Made by a program: the position numbers and the translations under genes. From positions 1-19,397 of the forward strand of contig CALEPD010000053.1 of assembly GCA_937910265.1 (NCBI GenBank): a DNA stretch of 19,397 nt. Reading direction: 5' to 3'. Below, in pieces: positions 1 through 6,314 of this stretch; the stretch's first letter is position 1, and each line of letters opens with the position of its first letter. Below the pieces are notes generated by a model, which saw only the letters and a program-made list of their open reading frames with translations, did not search any database and was not told the DNA's origin. The stretch comes from an uncultured Bacteroidales bacterium (GTDB lineage Bacteria > Bacteroidota > Bacteroidia > Bacteroidales > P3).

Positions 1-2
1 CG

Positions 3-284
3 ATCATCACATTATCCGCGGTGATGATGCCCTTCAGCGCCAATGCCGAAAACACCGTCATCACCGCCAGCACGAAAATCATCGACGTCACCCAAAAAGA
101 ACCCATCATATATACAGGCAGAGTTCCTGCAAGAAGTGTTGTTGTGCCAGGCAGTTACGCCAAGGAATTTCCCGCCGGAAACTATCAGATAAGCTGTGCG
201 CTAATCATCGGCAAGCGGAAAGAGTCGACCGACAAGAAGACCTCGCTCAACGAGGCCTTGCGGGAGCATAATGTAAGCGTGTAA
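3..284 (+). CDS. dapD: 2,3,4,5-tetrahydropyridine-2,6-dicarboxylate N-succinyltransferase (DapD), C-terminal part, cut by window edge
   Basis: DapD transfers a succinyl group from succinyl-CoA to tetrahydrodipicolinate in the cytoplasmic lysine/diaminopimelate pathway. About 80 residues are visible. They carry the family's conserved C-terminal segments: TASTKIIDVT, then GRVPARSVVVPGSY, then CALIIGKRKESTDKK, then the SLNEALRE end. The frame stays open to the left edge, so this is the 3' end of a gene normally about 270-290 codons long, and no start should be assigned. The first ~40 bases are odd. In this frame they do not read as the expected left-handed beta-helix hexapeptides, while another frame reads IIRGDDAL just before the good match begins. 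That suggests a frameshift or an error near the contig end. The identity of the downstream ~70 residues is secure; whether the gene is intact is not. A lipoprotein gene follows 61 bases later on the same strand. Confidence 0.85.
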   Translation: MITLSAVMMPFSANAENTVITASTKIIDVTQKEPIIYTGRVPARSVVVPGSYAKEFPAGNYQISCALIIGKRKESTDKKTSLNEALREHNVSV

Positions 285-345
285 AAACAGATACAGCCCA
301 TCGTCAGCAATACCCATTATCCATCATCAAAAACAATAATGCAAG

Positions 346-711
346 ATGAAAAAAATCAGCACAATACTCTCCGTGATTGCGACCCTTGCCTTGTCTTCGT
401 GTGAAAACGTAGAAGACTTCAGTTTCAAAGGCACTGTCATCGGATACGAAATCTGTACAAGCTACCAGGATTTAGGTTATTTGGTAGACTTGGAATATCC
501 TGAAAACATCGGAGGAGAATTCACGACATCAGGAGAGACATTTGACAACGTATTGGTCATATATCAAGCCAATTACCAACTTAAAAACAGGGAAACAATC
601 AGCGGAACCATCTATCTTGAAGAAAACTTTGCAAAGAGCTACTGCAACCGCACATACACCGACAGAGATGTTCCGGAGGCAGTGTTCACGTCGCTGAAAC
701 TGGAAGACTAA
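346..711 (+). CDS. Small lipoprotein of unknown function
   Basis: This 121-residue protein begins with a lipoprotein signal: two lysines, a hydrophobic stretch (residues 4-16) and the lipobox LSSC, with the lipidated cysteine at residue 19. The mature part is about 100 residues, acidic, and rich in beta-prone stretches (FKGTVIGYE, YLVDLEYP, ISGTIYLEE) with two further cysteines. It contains no enzymatic motif I recognise. It resembles the small exported hypothetical lipoproteins common in Bacteroidales, but I cannot name a family. It lies 61 bases after dapD on the same strand and could be co-transcribed with it. A 324-base gap separates it from dnaN, so it probably does not belong to the dnaN unit. 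The start at 346 is chosen because the signal peptide begins exactly there. Location is predicted to be the outer or inner membrane, periplasm-facing or surface. Confidence 0.8.
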   Translation: MKKISTILSVIATLALSSCENVEDFSFKGTVIGYEICTSYQDLGYLVDLEYPENIGGEFTTSGETFDNVLVIYQANYQLKNRETISGTIYLEENFAKSYCNRTYTDRDVPEAVFTSLKLED

Positions 712-779
712 TGGAGTCGCTTTCAACATTTGTTAATAAAAAAAATCAAGCGAGCAGTTATTTAATGAAATTAATATCT

Positions 780-787
780 TATTTTTG
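780..787 (+). promoter_or_regulatory. Putative -7 promoter element for dnaN
   Basis: The sequence TATTTTTG matches the Bacteroides-type -7 consensus TAnnTTTG exactly and is followed by CA, a common continuation. No clear -33 TTTG is visible 19-21 bases upstream (that site reads GTTA), so the call rests on one element. If used, transcription would start near 793 and give dnaN a leader of about 240 bases that includes the whole inverted-repeat structure at 802-997. Confidence 0.45.
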
Positions 788-801
788 CACTCACATTTTA
801 T

Positions 802-997
802 GTGGGTTCTATAAATTCCACATTTTTAAAATTAATCGTCAACATGTGTGAGTCCAAGTTTTTCAGCGCCTTTGTCCTTGTTTCGGTATCTTTCTGATTG
901 TCAATCGATTACAATGCACCGCATTGCGCAATCGTTCCGCACGGAAATCTGCTCGAAAAAAGAACAAAAACGCACGAAAGCAATTTATAGAACCCAC
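802..997 (+). other. Structured dnaN leader: perfect 16-base inverted repeat enclosing hairpins
   Basis: GTGGGTTCTATAAATT at 802-817 is the exact reverse complement of AATTTATAGAACCCAC at 982-997, so a transcript could close a 16-bp helix around about 164 bases. Inside are a two-part hairpin (CGATT 906-910 and CAATGC 912-917, pairing with GCATTG 921-926 and AATCG 930-934) and a small hairpin TTCC/GGAA at 935-946. Just upstream, ACTCACAT/ATGTGGGT at 789-807 can form a competing stem with one G-U pair. The A-rich stretch 998-1035 before the dnaN start is left unpaired. It may be a structured 5' leader, a small RNA, or a non-autonomous element with terminal inverted repeats; TTTA occurs next to both ends. 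The sequence alone does not decide. Confidence 0.5.
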
Positions 998-1035
998 CTT
1001 TAAATAATAAGAGTAATAAAATAAAAAATACCGAT

Positions 1036-2184
1036 ATGAAATTTATTGTCAACAGCCAGAATCTCCTAAAGCACCTTCAGCTTGTAGGAGGAGTATTAAC
1101 GGGAAACAACACAGTTCAGATTATCAATTGCTTTCACTTGCATTTGGACAACGGACTGCTCACCATCAAGGCAACCGACCTTCAAACAACCCTGATTTCG
1201 AAGATAGAAGTCGAAAGCAATCTGTCGGACGGCAATAATGAAGTGGCCGTACCTGCACGCATATTGCTTGACATTTTGAAGAACCTGAGTGATGCGCCAC
1301 TGACCATGGATGTTGACAAATCGCGCACAAGTATTGAAATCCGCTCGGGAGAAGGCGTATTCCACATGAGCCGAATGGATGCCGACACCTTCCCTGCCAC
1401 ACCGGTTGCCAGCGATACTACCAGCATTGAAATACCGTCAGACGGATTGTTGTATGCATTGGACAAGACCATTTTTGCCGCCAGCACAGACGACACCCGC
1501 CCGCAAATGACCGGAATCTTGTGCGACATCACACCCGAACACACCACATTTGTGGCAACTGACGCACACAAATTGGTACGTTACCGCAGATTAGATGTAA
1601 AAGCAGACGACCCCGCCAGCTTCATCCTTCCCAAGAAACCCATCTCGATAGTAAAGAACATGCTTCTGTCTCGCAAAGAGGACTCTCTTGTGAAGTTAGA
1701 CTATAACAAGACAAACATCTTCCTCACTTTCGACAATTTCCACGTTATCTGCCGCTTGATTGACGGCCGCTACCCCAACTACGAGGCTGCCATACCGAAG
1801 GAGAACCCCAACAGAATGACCATCGACCGTCTTTCGTTTCTTGGAGCGCTGCGTCGCGTGAAAATCTTCGCCAACGAGGCAACCCGTCAAATCTGCCTGA
1901 ATATCGACAAAACCGAAATCACCCTCATTGCCGAAAACGATGTAGTTGCAAACCACGGTACTGACAAGGTACCCTGCCAATACGAGGGAGAACCCATCCG
2001 CATCGGTTTCAACGCCAACTTCTTGACCGAGATGGTAAACAATCTCGAAACAGAAGAAATTGTCATGGAGCTCTCGACCCCAAGCCGGGCAGGAATACTT
2101 CTCCCCCAACCAAACGAAGAACAAGAAGGAGAACCTAAAGACAGCTTGCTGATGTTGGTAATGCCCGTCATGTTGGCAAATTAA
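1036..2184 (+). CDS. dnaN: DNA polymerase III beta subunit (sliding clamp)
   Basis: DnaN forms the ring-shaped homodimer that tethers DNA polymerase III to its template and serves as a docking site for repair and mismatch proteins. The 382-residue length is normal for the family (about 365-385), and three clamp domains of roughly 120-130 residues can be followed. Typical segments include the N-terminal start MKFIVNSQNLLKHLQLVGGV, the ATDLQTTL stretch in domain 1, the ATDAHKLVRY stretch in domain 2, and the LIDGRYPNYEAAIP motif leading into domain 3. The C-terminus ends in MLVMPVMLAN, close to the usual LVMPM(R/L). It is preceded by a long AT-rich leader with an inverted repeat and followed 19 bases later by ftsX. 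No dnaA or recF lies nearby, as is usual in Bacteroidota. The start is the first ATG of the frame and fits the family's N-terminus. Confidence 0.97.
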   Translation: MKFIVNSQNLLKHLQLVGGVLTGNNTVQIINCFHLHLDNGLLTIKATDLQTTLISKIEVESNLSDGNNEVAVPARILLDILKNLSDAPLTMDVDKSRTSIEIRSGEGVFHMSRMDADTFPATPVASDTTSIEIPSDGLLYALDKTIFAASTDDTRPQMTGILCDITPEHTTFVATDAHKLVRYRRLDVKADDPASFILPKKPISIVKNMLLSRKEDSLVKLDYNKTNIFLTFDNFHVICRLIDGRYPNYEAAIPKENPNRMTIDRLSFLGALRRVKIFANEATRQICLNIDKTEITLIAENDVVANHGTDKVPCQYEGEPIRIGFNANFLTEMVNNLETEEIVMELSTPSRAGILLPQPNEEQEGEPKDSLLMLVMPVMLAN

Positions 2185-2203
2185 TTTGTAATCTTTTTGA
2201 CTG

Positions 2204-3064
2204 ATGACCAAACGGAATAAAATACATTTGTGGGGAGATAACAGTTCAACCATAATCAGTATATCATTGGTTTTATTGGTATTGGGATTGCTGATGATTG
2301 TTGAGTACCATTCATACAGAATGACCCACAACGTACAAGAGCAGATAACCTACCAAGTCAACCTTATCCCCGAAACCAGCGACAGCGCTGCCGTCGCACT
2401 GCAAAAAGAGATACTGCAATATTCGTATGTGAAGCATGTGGACTACATAACAAAAGAAGATGCGGCACAAATTTTCACAAACGAATTAGGAGAAGACTTC
2501 ATTGGATTTATCGGATACAACCCCCTGTACCCGTCGTTGATGGTAAATTTCAAGGCAGACATCATCCCTTCGAATTCAACCCATATCCTACAGGAATTCA
2601 CCTCGACTATGAAGGCAAAATCCATTGTATCTGATGTAGAATATCAAGAGACCGTTGTAAACGAGTTGACAGATGTCTTCACCAAAATGACCTGGATTAT
2701 GATTGTATTCATTGCCTTGTTGCTCATCATCTGCACCATGCTAATACACAGCACAATCCGCATAGCCCTTTATGCACGCCAAGACACCATTAGAACCATG
2801 AAACTTGTAGGTGCAAAACGGGGCTTTATCACACGTCCTTTCATCAAACGCAGCATACTGTATGGACTGTTAGGCGGACTCGTTGCTGACATTCTAATCC
2901 TTGTCATCGTATGGGTTTTTGACAATCAATTTGGACTAAATCTACTTACTGCCGAACACTTTATATGGTACGGTACCATCGGATTCGTATTGCTGCTGGC
3001 CGGCATGTTGATTTCCTGGTTATCGACCGCATTGGCACTCAATCGCATTGAAAAGAAAATATAA
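2204..3064 (+). CDS. ftsX: Cell division protein FtsX
   Basis: FtsX is an inner-membrane protein that, with the ATPase FtsE, transmits cytoplasmic signals to periplasmic peptidoglycan hydrolases during division. The 286-residue protein has the expected layout. A first membrane helix lies at about residues 16-35 and a periplasmic domain at about 40-160. Three further helices lie at about 163-182, 218-238 and 257-276. Between helices 2 and 3 sits the FtsX/MacB-type cytoplasmic loop with IRTMKLVGAKRGFITRPF. The partner gene ftsE is not in this window. In Bacteroidota ftsX is commonly found with DUF3098 and uppP rather than with ftsE. The start lies 19 bases after dnaN and the stop 5 bases before the DUF3098 gene, so translation is probably coupled. 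This is the best match among FtsX-like permeases because of the neighbours and the four-helix topology. Confidence 0.93.
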   Translation: MTKRNKIHLWGDNSSTIISISLVLLVLGLLMIVEYHSYRMTHNVQEQITYQVNLIPETSDSAAVALQKEILQYSYVKHVDYITKEDAAQIFTNELGEDFIGFIGYNPLYPSLMVNFKADIIPSNSTHILQEFTSTMKAKSIVSDVEYQETVVNELTDVFTKMTWIMIVFIALLLIICTMLIHSTIRIALYARQDTIRTMKLVGAKRGFITRPFIKRSILYGLLGGLVADILILVIVWVFDNQFGLNLLTAEHFIWYGTIGFVLLLAGMLISWLSTALALNRIEKKI

Positions 3065-3069
3065 TCATC

Positions 3070-3321
3070 ATGGAAGATAAAAACAATAAGACTGAATTCG
3101 TATTCAACAGAATAAACTATATTTTAATGGCCGTTGGCATCGTATTCCTAATATTGGGATATGTACTGCTTTCGGGAGGAGGTTCGGATGACCCCACAGT
3201 ATTCAACGAGGCCATGTTCGATGGTCGCCGCATGTATGCAGCCCCGATATTCATCGTATTGGGATTCATCATCGAAATCGTAGCCATTATGTTAAAACCC
3301 CGCTCAAATAAATCCGAATAA
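3070..3321 (+). CDS. DUF3098 family small membrane protein
   Basis: This 83-residue protein has two predicted membrane helices (about residues 17-36 and 58-77) joined by a short loop containing the conserved-looking stretch DDPTVFNEAMFDGRRMYAAP. That pattern and the position between ftsX and uppP match the DUF3098 family, which is found in Bacteroidota and has no established function. It starts 5 bases after ftsX and stops 2 bases before uppP, so it is certainly translated as part of this unit. The context, a division permease on one side and the lipid-carrier recycling enzyme on the other, suggests a role in envelope or peptidoglycan metabolism. That is guilt by association only. The N-terminal tail is charged and probably cytoplasmic. 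Confidence 0.9.
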   Translation: MEDKNNKTEFVFNRINYILMAVGIVFLILGYVLLSGGGSDDPTVFNEAMFDGRRMYAAPIFIVLGFIIEIVAIMLKPRSNKSE

Positions 3322-3323
3322 CA

Positions 3324-4130
3324 ATGGAATGGTTTGAAGCGCTGCTCCTTGGATTGCTACAAGGATTAACCGAATACTTGCCAGTAAGCAGTAGCGGGCA
3401 TTTAACCATCGGAGGGAACCTCATAGGCCTTTCCGGTGAAGAAAATCTCAGTTTCACTGTTGCCGTACATGTTGCCACAGTTCTCAGCACTTGTTTGATA
3501 CTGAGAAAGGAAATCATCTGGCTTTTCAAAGACCTTTTCGCATTCAAATGGAACGAGGGTACCCGATATGTCTGCAACATACTCATCTCGATGATACCGA
3601 TATTGGTTGTCGGACTATTCTTCAAAGACACCGTGGAAGAAATATTCGGAAGTGGATTGCTGGTTGTTGGCATCTGTCTGCTGGTGACAGCTTCGCTGCT
3701 GACATTTTCGTATTACGCAAAGCCCCGTATTCGCGAGAACATATCTCCATTTCACGCATTCATCATTGGATTGGCACAGGCGGTAGCAGTATTGCCTGGT
3801 CTGTCGCGTTCGGGAAGCACTATAGCCACAGGTCTCATTTTGGGTAACAAGAAAGAGAAGATGGCTCAATTTTCATTCCTGATGGTGATCCCCCCGATAT
3901 TGGGCGAGGCATTGCTTAGTATAAAGGAGCTCTTATCTCCTGCCGCCGAAACTGTTGCAACAACAGCCGACTCAATACCGGCATTCGTAATAGCCATCGG
4001 ATTTGTTGCAGCATTTGTAAGCGGATGCATTGCATGCAAATGGATGCTGAATATTGTGAAGAAAGGAAAACTTGTCTGGTTTGCCATTTACTGCGCCGTA
4101 TTAGGCGTCATCGCAATTGTAATGGCATAA
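3324..4130 (+). CDS. uppP: Undecaprenyl-diphosphate phosphatase
   Basis: UppP (BacA family) removes a phosphate from undecaprenyl diphosphate at the periplasmic face of the inner membrane. This recycles the lipid carrier used for peptidoglycan and surface glycans, and overexpression of the family is known to give bacitracin resistance. The 268-residue protein shows both signature regions. The first is the (E/Q)xxxE motif at Q13-E17 followed by LPVSSSGHL with His26. The second is PGLSRSGST at residues 158-166, with the catalytic-pocket Arg162. Multiple hydrophobic helices fill the rest, as expected for an inverted-repeat membrane enzyme. It starts 2 bases after the DUF3098 stop and is followed by truB after 33 bases. 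All key residues I know for the family are present, so activity is expected. Confidence 0.96.
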   Translation: MEWFEALLLGLLQGLTEYLPVSSSGHLTIGGNLIGLSGEENLSFTVAVHVATVLSTCLILRKEIIWLFKDLFAFKWNEGTRYVCNILISMIPILVVGLFFKDTVEEIFGSGLLVVGICLLVTASLLTFSYYAKPRIRENISPFHAFIIGLAQAVAVLPGLSRSGSTIATGLILGNKKEKMAQFSFLMVIPPILGEALLSIKELLSPAAETVATTADSIPAFVIAIGFVAAFVSGCIACKWMLNIVKKGKLVWFAIYCAVLGVIAIVMA

Positions 4131-4163
4131 AGTTATCTCATTCGGCAAAAACAACCGACCGCA

Positions 4164-4988
4164 ATGACTGCAGAAACGCTCCAAGCCGGAATCATCATAC
4201 CCATTGACAAACCCCGCCAATGGACATCGTTCCAAGTTGTCAATAAAATCAAATCGATTATACGGAACCAATATGGCCTCAAGAAAATAAAAATAGGTCA
4301 TGCCGGTACTTTAGACCCGTTGGCATCGGGACTGCTGCTTGTATGCATAGGCAAGGCCACGAAACAGATTGAGGCACTGCAAAGCGGCGATAAGGAGTAT
4401 GTCGGGACAATGGTATTCGGGGCCACCACGCCATGCTATGACTTAGAGCAGCAAATTGACTGCCACTACGAATCATCACATATCACCATGGAACAGGTAA
4501 CAGCACAAAGCAAGCTGTTTATTGGAACCATTGAGCAGACCCCTCCCCTATTCAGTGCAGTAAAGATTGATGGTCAACGTGCCTATGAATATGCCAGAAA
4601 AGAGGAGCAAGAGGTAAGTGCAAAATCGAAAATGGTACGTATTGACGTTTTCGATGTAAGCAACTACCGTATATCAGATGCTTCAATCGACAATCCGGTA
4701 AACATTGAGACTGCTCATGGTGCAAAAGTATCGGATGGCAGTAAAAAAGACTTATACCAAGCCCCTCAAGGCCGTGTTCCTGACGGCTTGCCACTTGTTG
4801 ATTTTTCAGTCAGATGCGGCAAAGGGACTTATATAAGAAGTCTTGCACGCGACATGGGGACAGCATTGAACAGCGGTGCATTTCTATCGGCACTGAGAAG
4901 GACCCGTGTCGGAGACTATGACATCACGCAAGCGTATACCATCGAGCAACTGAGCACACTCCTGGCAAACACCGAACAGTTGCCATAA
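4164..4988 (+). CDS. truB: tRNA pseudouridine(55) synthase TruB, with an internal extra segment
   Basis: TruB converts U55 of the tRNA T-loop to pseudouridine. The 274-residue protein has the N-terminal IPIDKPRQWTSFQVV start, the catalytic motif GHAGTLDPLASGLL with the nucleophile Asp51, the KEYVGTMVFGATT strand, the TPPLFSAVKIDGQRAYEYAR segment and the CGKGTYIRSLARDMG motif at about 218-232. The oddity lies between VFDVSNYRI (ending near residue 170) and LPLVDFSVRCGKG (starting near 209). About 38 polar residues intervene there, where compact Bacteroidota TruB proteins pass almost directly from one strand to the next. The segment is in frame and contains no stop, so it looks like a loop insertion rather than damage. 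The C-terminus is short, with no clear PUA domain, as is usual in this phylum. The gene is 33 bases downstream of uppP. Confidence 0.95.
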   Translation: MTAETLQAGIIIPIDKPRQWTSFQVVNKIKSIIRNQYGLKKIKIGHAGTLDPLASGLLLVCIGKATKQIEALQSGDKEYVGTMVFGATTPCYDLEQQIDCHYESSHITMEQVTAQSKLFIGTIEQTPPLFSAVKIDGQRAYEYARKEEQEVSAKSKMVRIDVFDVSNYRISDASIDNPVNIETAHGAKVSDGSKKDLYQAPQGRVPDGLPLVDFSVRCGKGTYIRSLARDMGTALNSGAFLSALRRTRVGDYDITQAYTIEQLSTLLANTEQLP

Positions 4989-5021
4989 TCCTTCGCATTT
5001 CCATTCTTACGTTAAGGTACC

Positions 5022-5049
5022 ACTGTGTAGTGTTCCGCAACTACACAGT
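5022..5049 (+). terminator. Perfect 10-bp stem-loop after truB; possible terminator or queA leader hairpin
   Basis: ACTGTGTAGT (5022-5031) and ACTACACAGT (5040-5049) form an uninterrupted 10-bp stem with an 8-base loop. It starts 33 bases after the truB stop and is followed by a T/G-rich stretch with TTTT at 5057-5060 rather than a clean T-run. It may end the dnaN-to-truB transcript, or act as an attenuator or leader hairpin ahead of queA, about 195 bases downstream. Confidence 0.45.
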
Positions 5050-5148
5050 TGCTGTTGTTTTGCCATATTGTAGGTAAATCATGCTTCGGAAGAACGGCAG
5101 TAACCCGATTTTAGAGATGGCGAAAAGAAGAAAAAACCACACAAAATT

Positions 5149-5160
5149 AATTTATAGAAC
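5149..5160 (+). repeat. 12-base motif shared with the dnaN leader
   Basis: AATTTATAGAAC here is identical to bases 982-993, the right arm of the inverted repeat before dnaN. The next bases (ACAG versus CCAC) differ, and a TTAAA run follows in both. The two copies sit in the two long same-strand gaps that precede new gene runs, 84 bases before queA and 43 bases before dnaN. That placement suggests a shared leader or regulatory element. No matching left arm was found before queA. Confidence 0.3.
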
Positions 5161-5243
5161 ACAGCTTAAAATAAAATTCAATCATTTACGTTACAACCGA
5201 GTAAACAACACAAAACATAGTGCCATAGAGCAAAGAAATACTT

Positions 5244-6314
5244 ATGAAATTATCTTATTTTGATTATCTCAACACGAAAGAATCGTACCCGAAAGATTTG
5301 GTGGCATTGCGTCCCACTCGACACAGAGACGAGTCGCGCATGATGGTAGTACACAAAGACACGGGAGAGATAGAGCACAAGCTATTCAAAGAGTTAATAG
5401 ACTACGTTGATACCGACGATGTAATCGTAGCAAACAACACTCGGGTGTTTCCTGCGTTACTGTATGGAGAAAAAGAGAAGACTGGTGCGAAAATCACCGT
5501 CACCCTATTGCGTGAGTTGAACGAAGAGACCCATTTGTGGGATGTAATAGTGGACCCTGCCCGCAAGATCAGAATAGGAAATAAATTGTATTTCGGAAAC
5601 AACGAGGCGTTGGTTGCAGAGGTAATCGACAACACCACATCCCGAGGCAGAACCGTACGTTTTCTATATGACGGATCGCACGAGGAATTTATTGCCACCA
5701 TCAAGTCGATGGGGCAACCTCCTTTGCCCGAGTCGTTGCTGAAGATTCGCAACGTGGAGAAAGACGACAACGAACGTTACCAAACCTTGTACGCAACAAT
5801 GGAAGGTGCGGTGGCCGCTCCAACAGCCGGACTTCATTTCAGCCGAGAGCTGCTGAAACGTTTGGAGATAAAAGATGTGAAGTGGACCAACATCACCCTT
5901 CACGCCGGCATGGGCAACTTCAAACCCATTGAAGTGGAAGACTTGTTCAAGCATCGCATGGATGCTGAGGAGATGCATATTGACGAAGAGACATGCGACA
6001 TTGTGAATGAGGCCAAACGAAACGGCAAAAAGATATGCTGTATCGGAACCACCAGCATGAAAGCATTGGAAACTGCCGTCACAATACCCGGCAAGATTCA
6101 GCCATATGACGGATGGTCGAATAAGTTCATATTCCCCCCATACGATTTCTCGATAGCGGACATGATGGTCACCAATTTCCACCCATCACTTTCATCTCTT
6201 TTCATTATGGTATGCACCTTCGGAGGTCCCGAACTGATAAAGAATGCTTACCAGATAGCAATGAAAGAAAAGTACCGTTTCGGAACGTATGGAGATTCGA
6301 TGTTAATAGTATGA
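5244..6314 (+). CDS. queA: S-adenosylmethionine:tRNA ribosyltransferase-isomerase
   Basis: QueA transfers and isomerises the ribose of SAM onto 7-aminomethyl-7-deazaguanine in tRNA, giving epoxyqueuosine at the wobble position of GUN anticodons. The 356-residue length is typical. Family segments are seen in order: the N-terminal RPTRHRDESRMMVVHKDTGEIEH, the DDVIVANNTRVFPALLYGEK stretch, the APTAGLHFS motif near residue 193, a TNITLHAGMGNFKPI segment, the CIGTTSMKALE segment and the C-terminal VTNFH plus YRFGTYGDSMLIV. The usual TNFHLPxSTL reads TNFHPSLSSLF, a mild variation. The start at 5244 gives the normal MKLSYFDY N-terminus. The gene follows a 255-base gap with a strong hairpin, so it probably heads a new transcript. 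Its stop overlaps the rarA start by four bases (ATGA), indicating translational coupling. Confidence 0.96.
   Translation: MKLSYFDYLNTKESYPKDLVALRPTRHRDESRMMVVHKDTGEIEHKLFKELIDYVDTDDVIVANNTRVFPALLYGEKEKTGAKITVTLLRELNEETHLWDVIVDPARKIRIGNKLYFGNNEALVAEVIDNTTSRGRTVRFLYDGSHEEFIATIKSMGQPPLPESLLKIRNVEKDDNERYQTLYATMEGAVAAPTAGLHFSRELLKRLEIKDVKWTNITLHAGMGNFKPIEVEDLFKHRMDAEEMHIDEETCDIVNEAKRNGKKICCIGTTSMKALETAVTIPGKIQPYDGWSNKFIFPPYDFSIADMMVTNFHPSLSSLFIMVCTFGGPELIKNAYQIAMKEKYRFGTYGDSMLIV

Noticed and set aside
712..1035. Chromosomal origin next to dnaN
   Set aside because: No cluster of DnaA boxes (TTATNCACA-like) could be found, dnaA is not adjacent, and in Bacteroidota dnaN is often far from the origin.
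4989..5243. preQ1-type riboswitch before queA
   Set aside because: No recognisable preQ1 aptamer pattern was seen, and queA is not a usual target of that riboswitch.
5081..5263. 60-codon open frame before queA
   Set aside because: It is basic and low in complexity, overlaps the queA start in another frame, and has no family resemblance. It is most likely AT-rich leader sequence.
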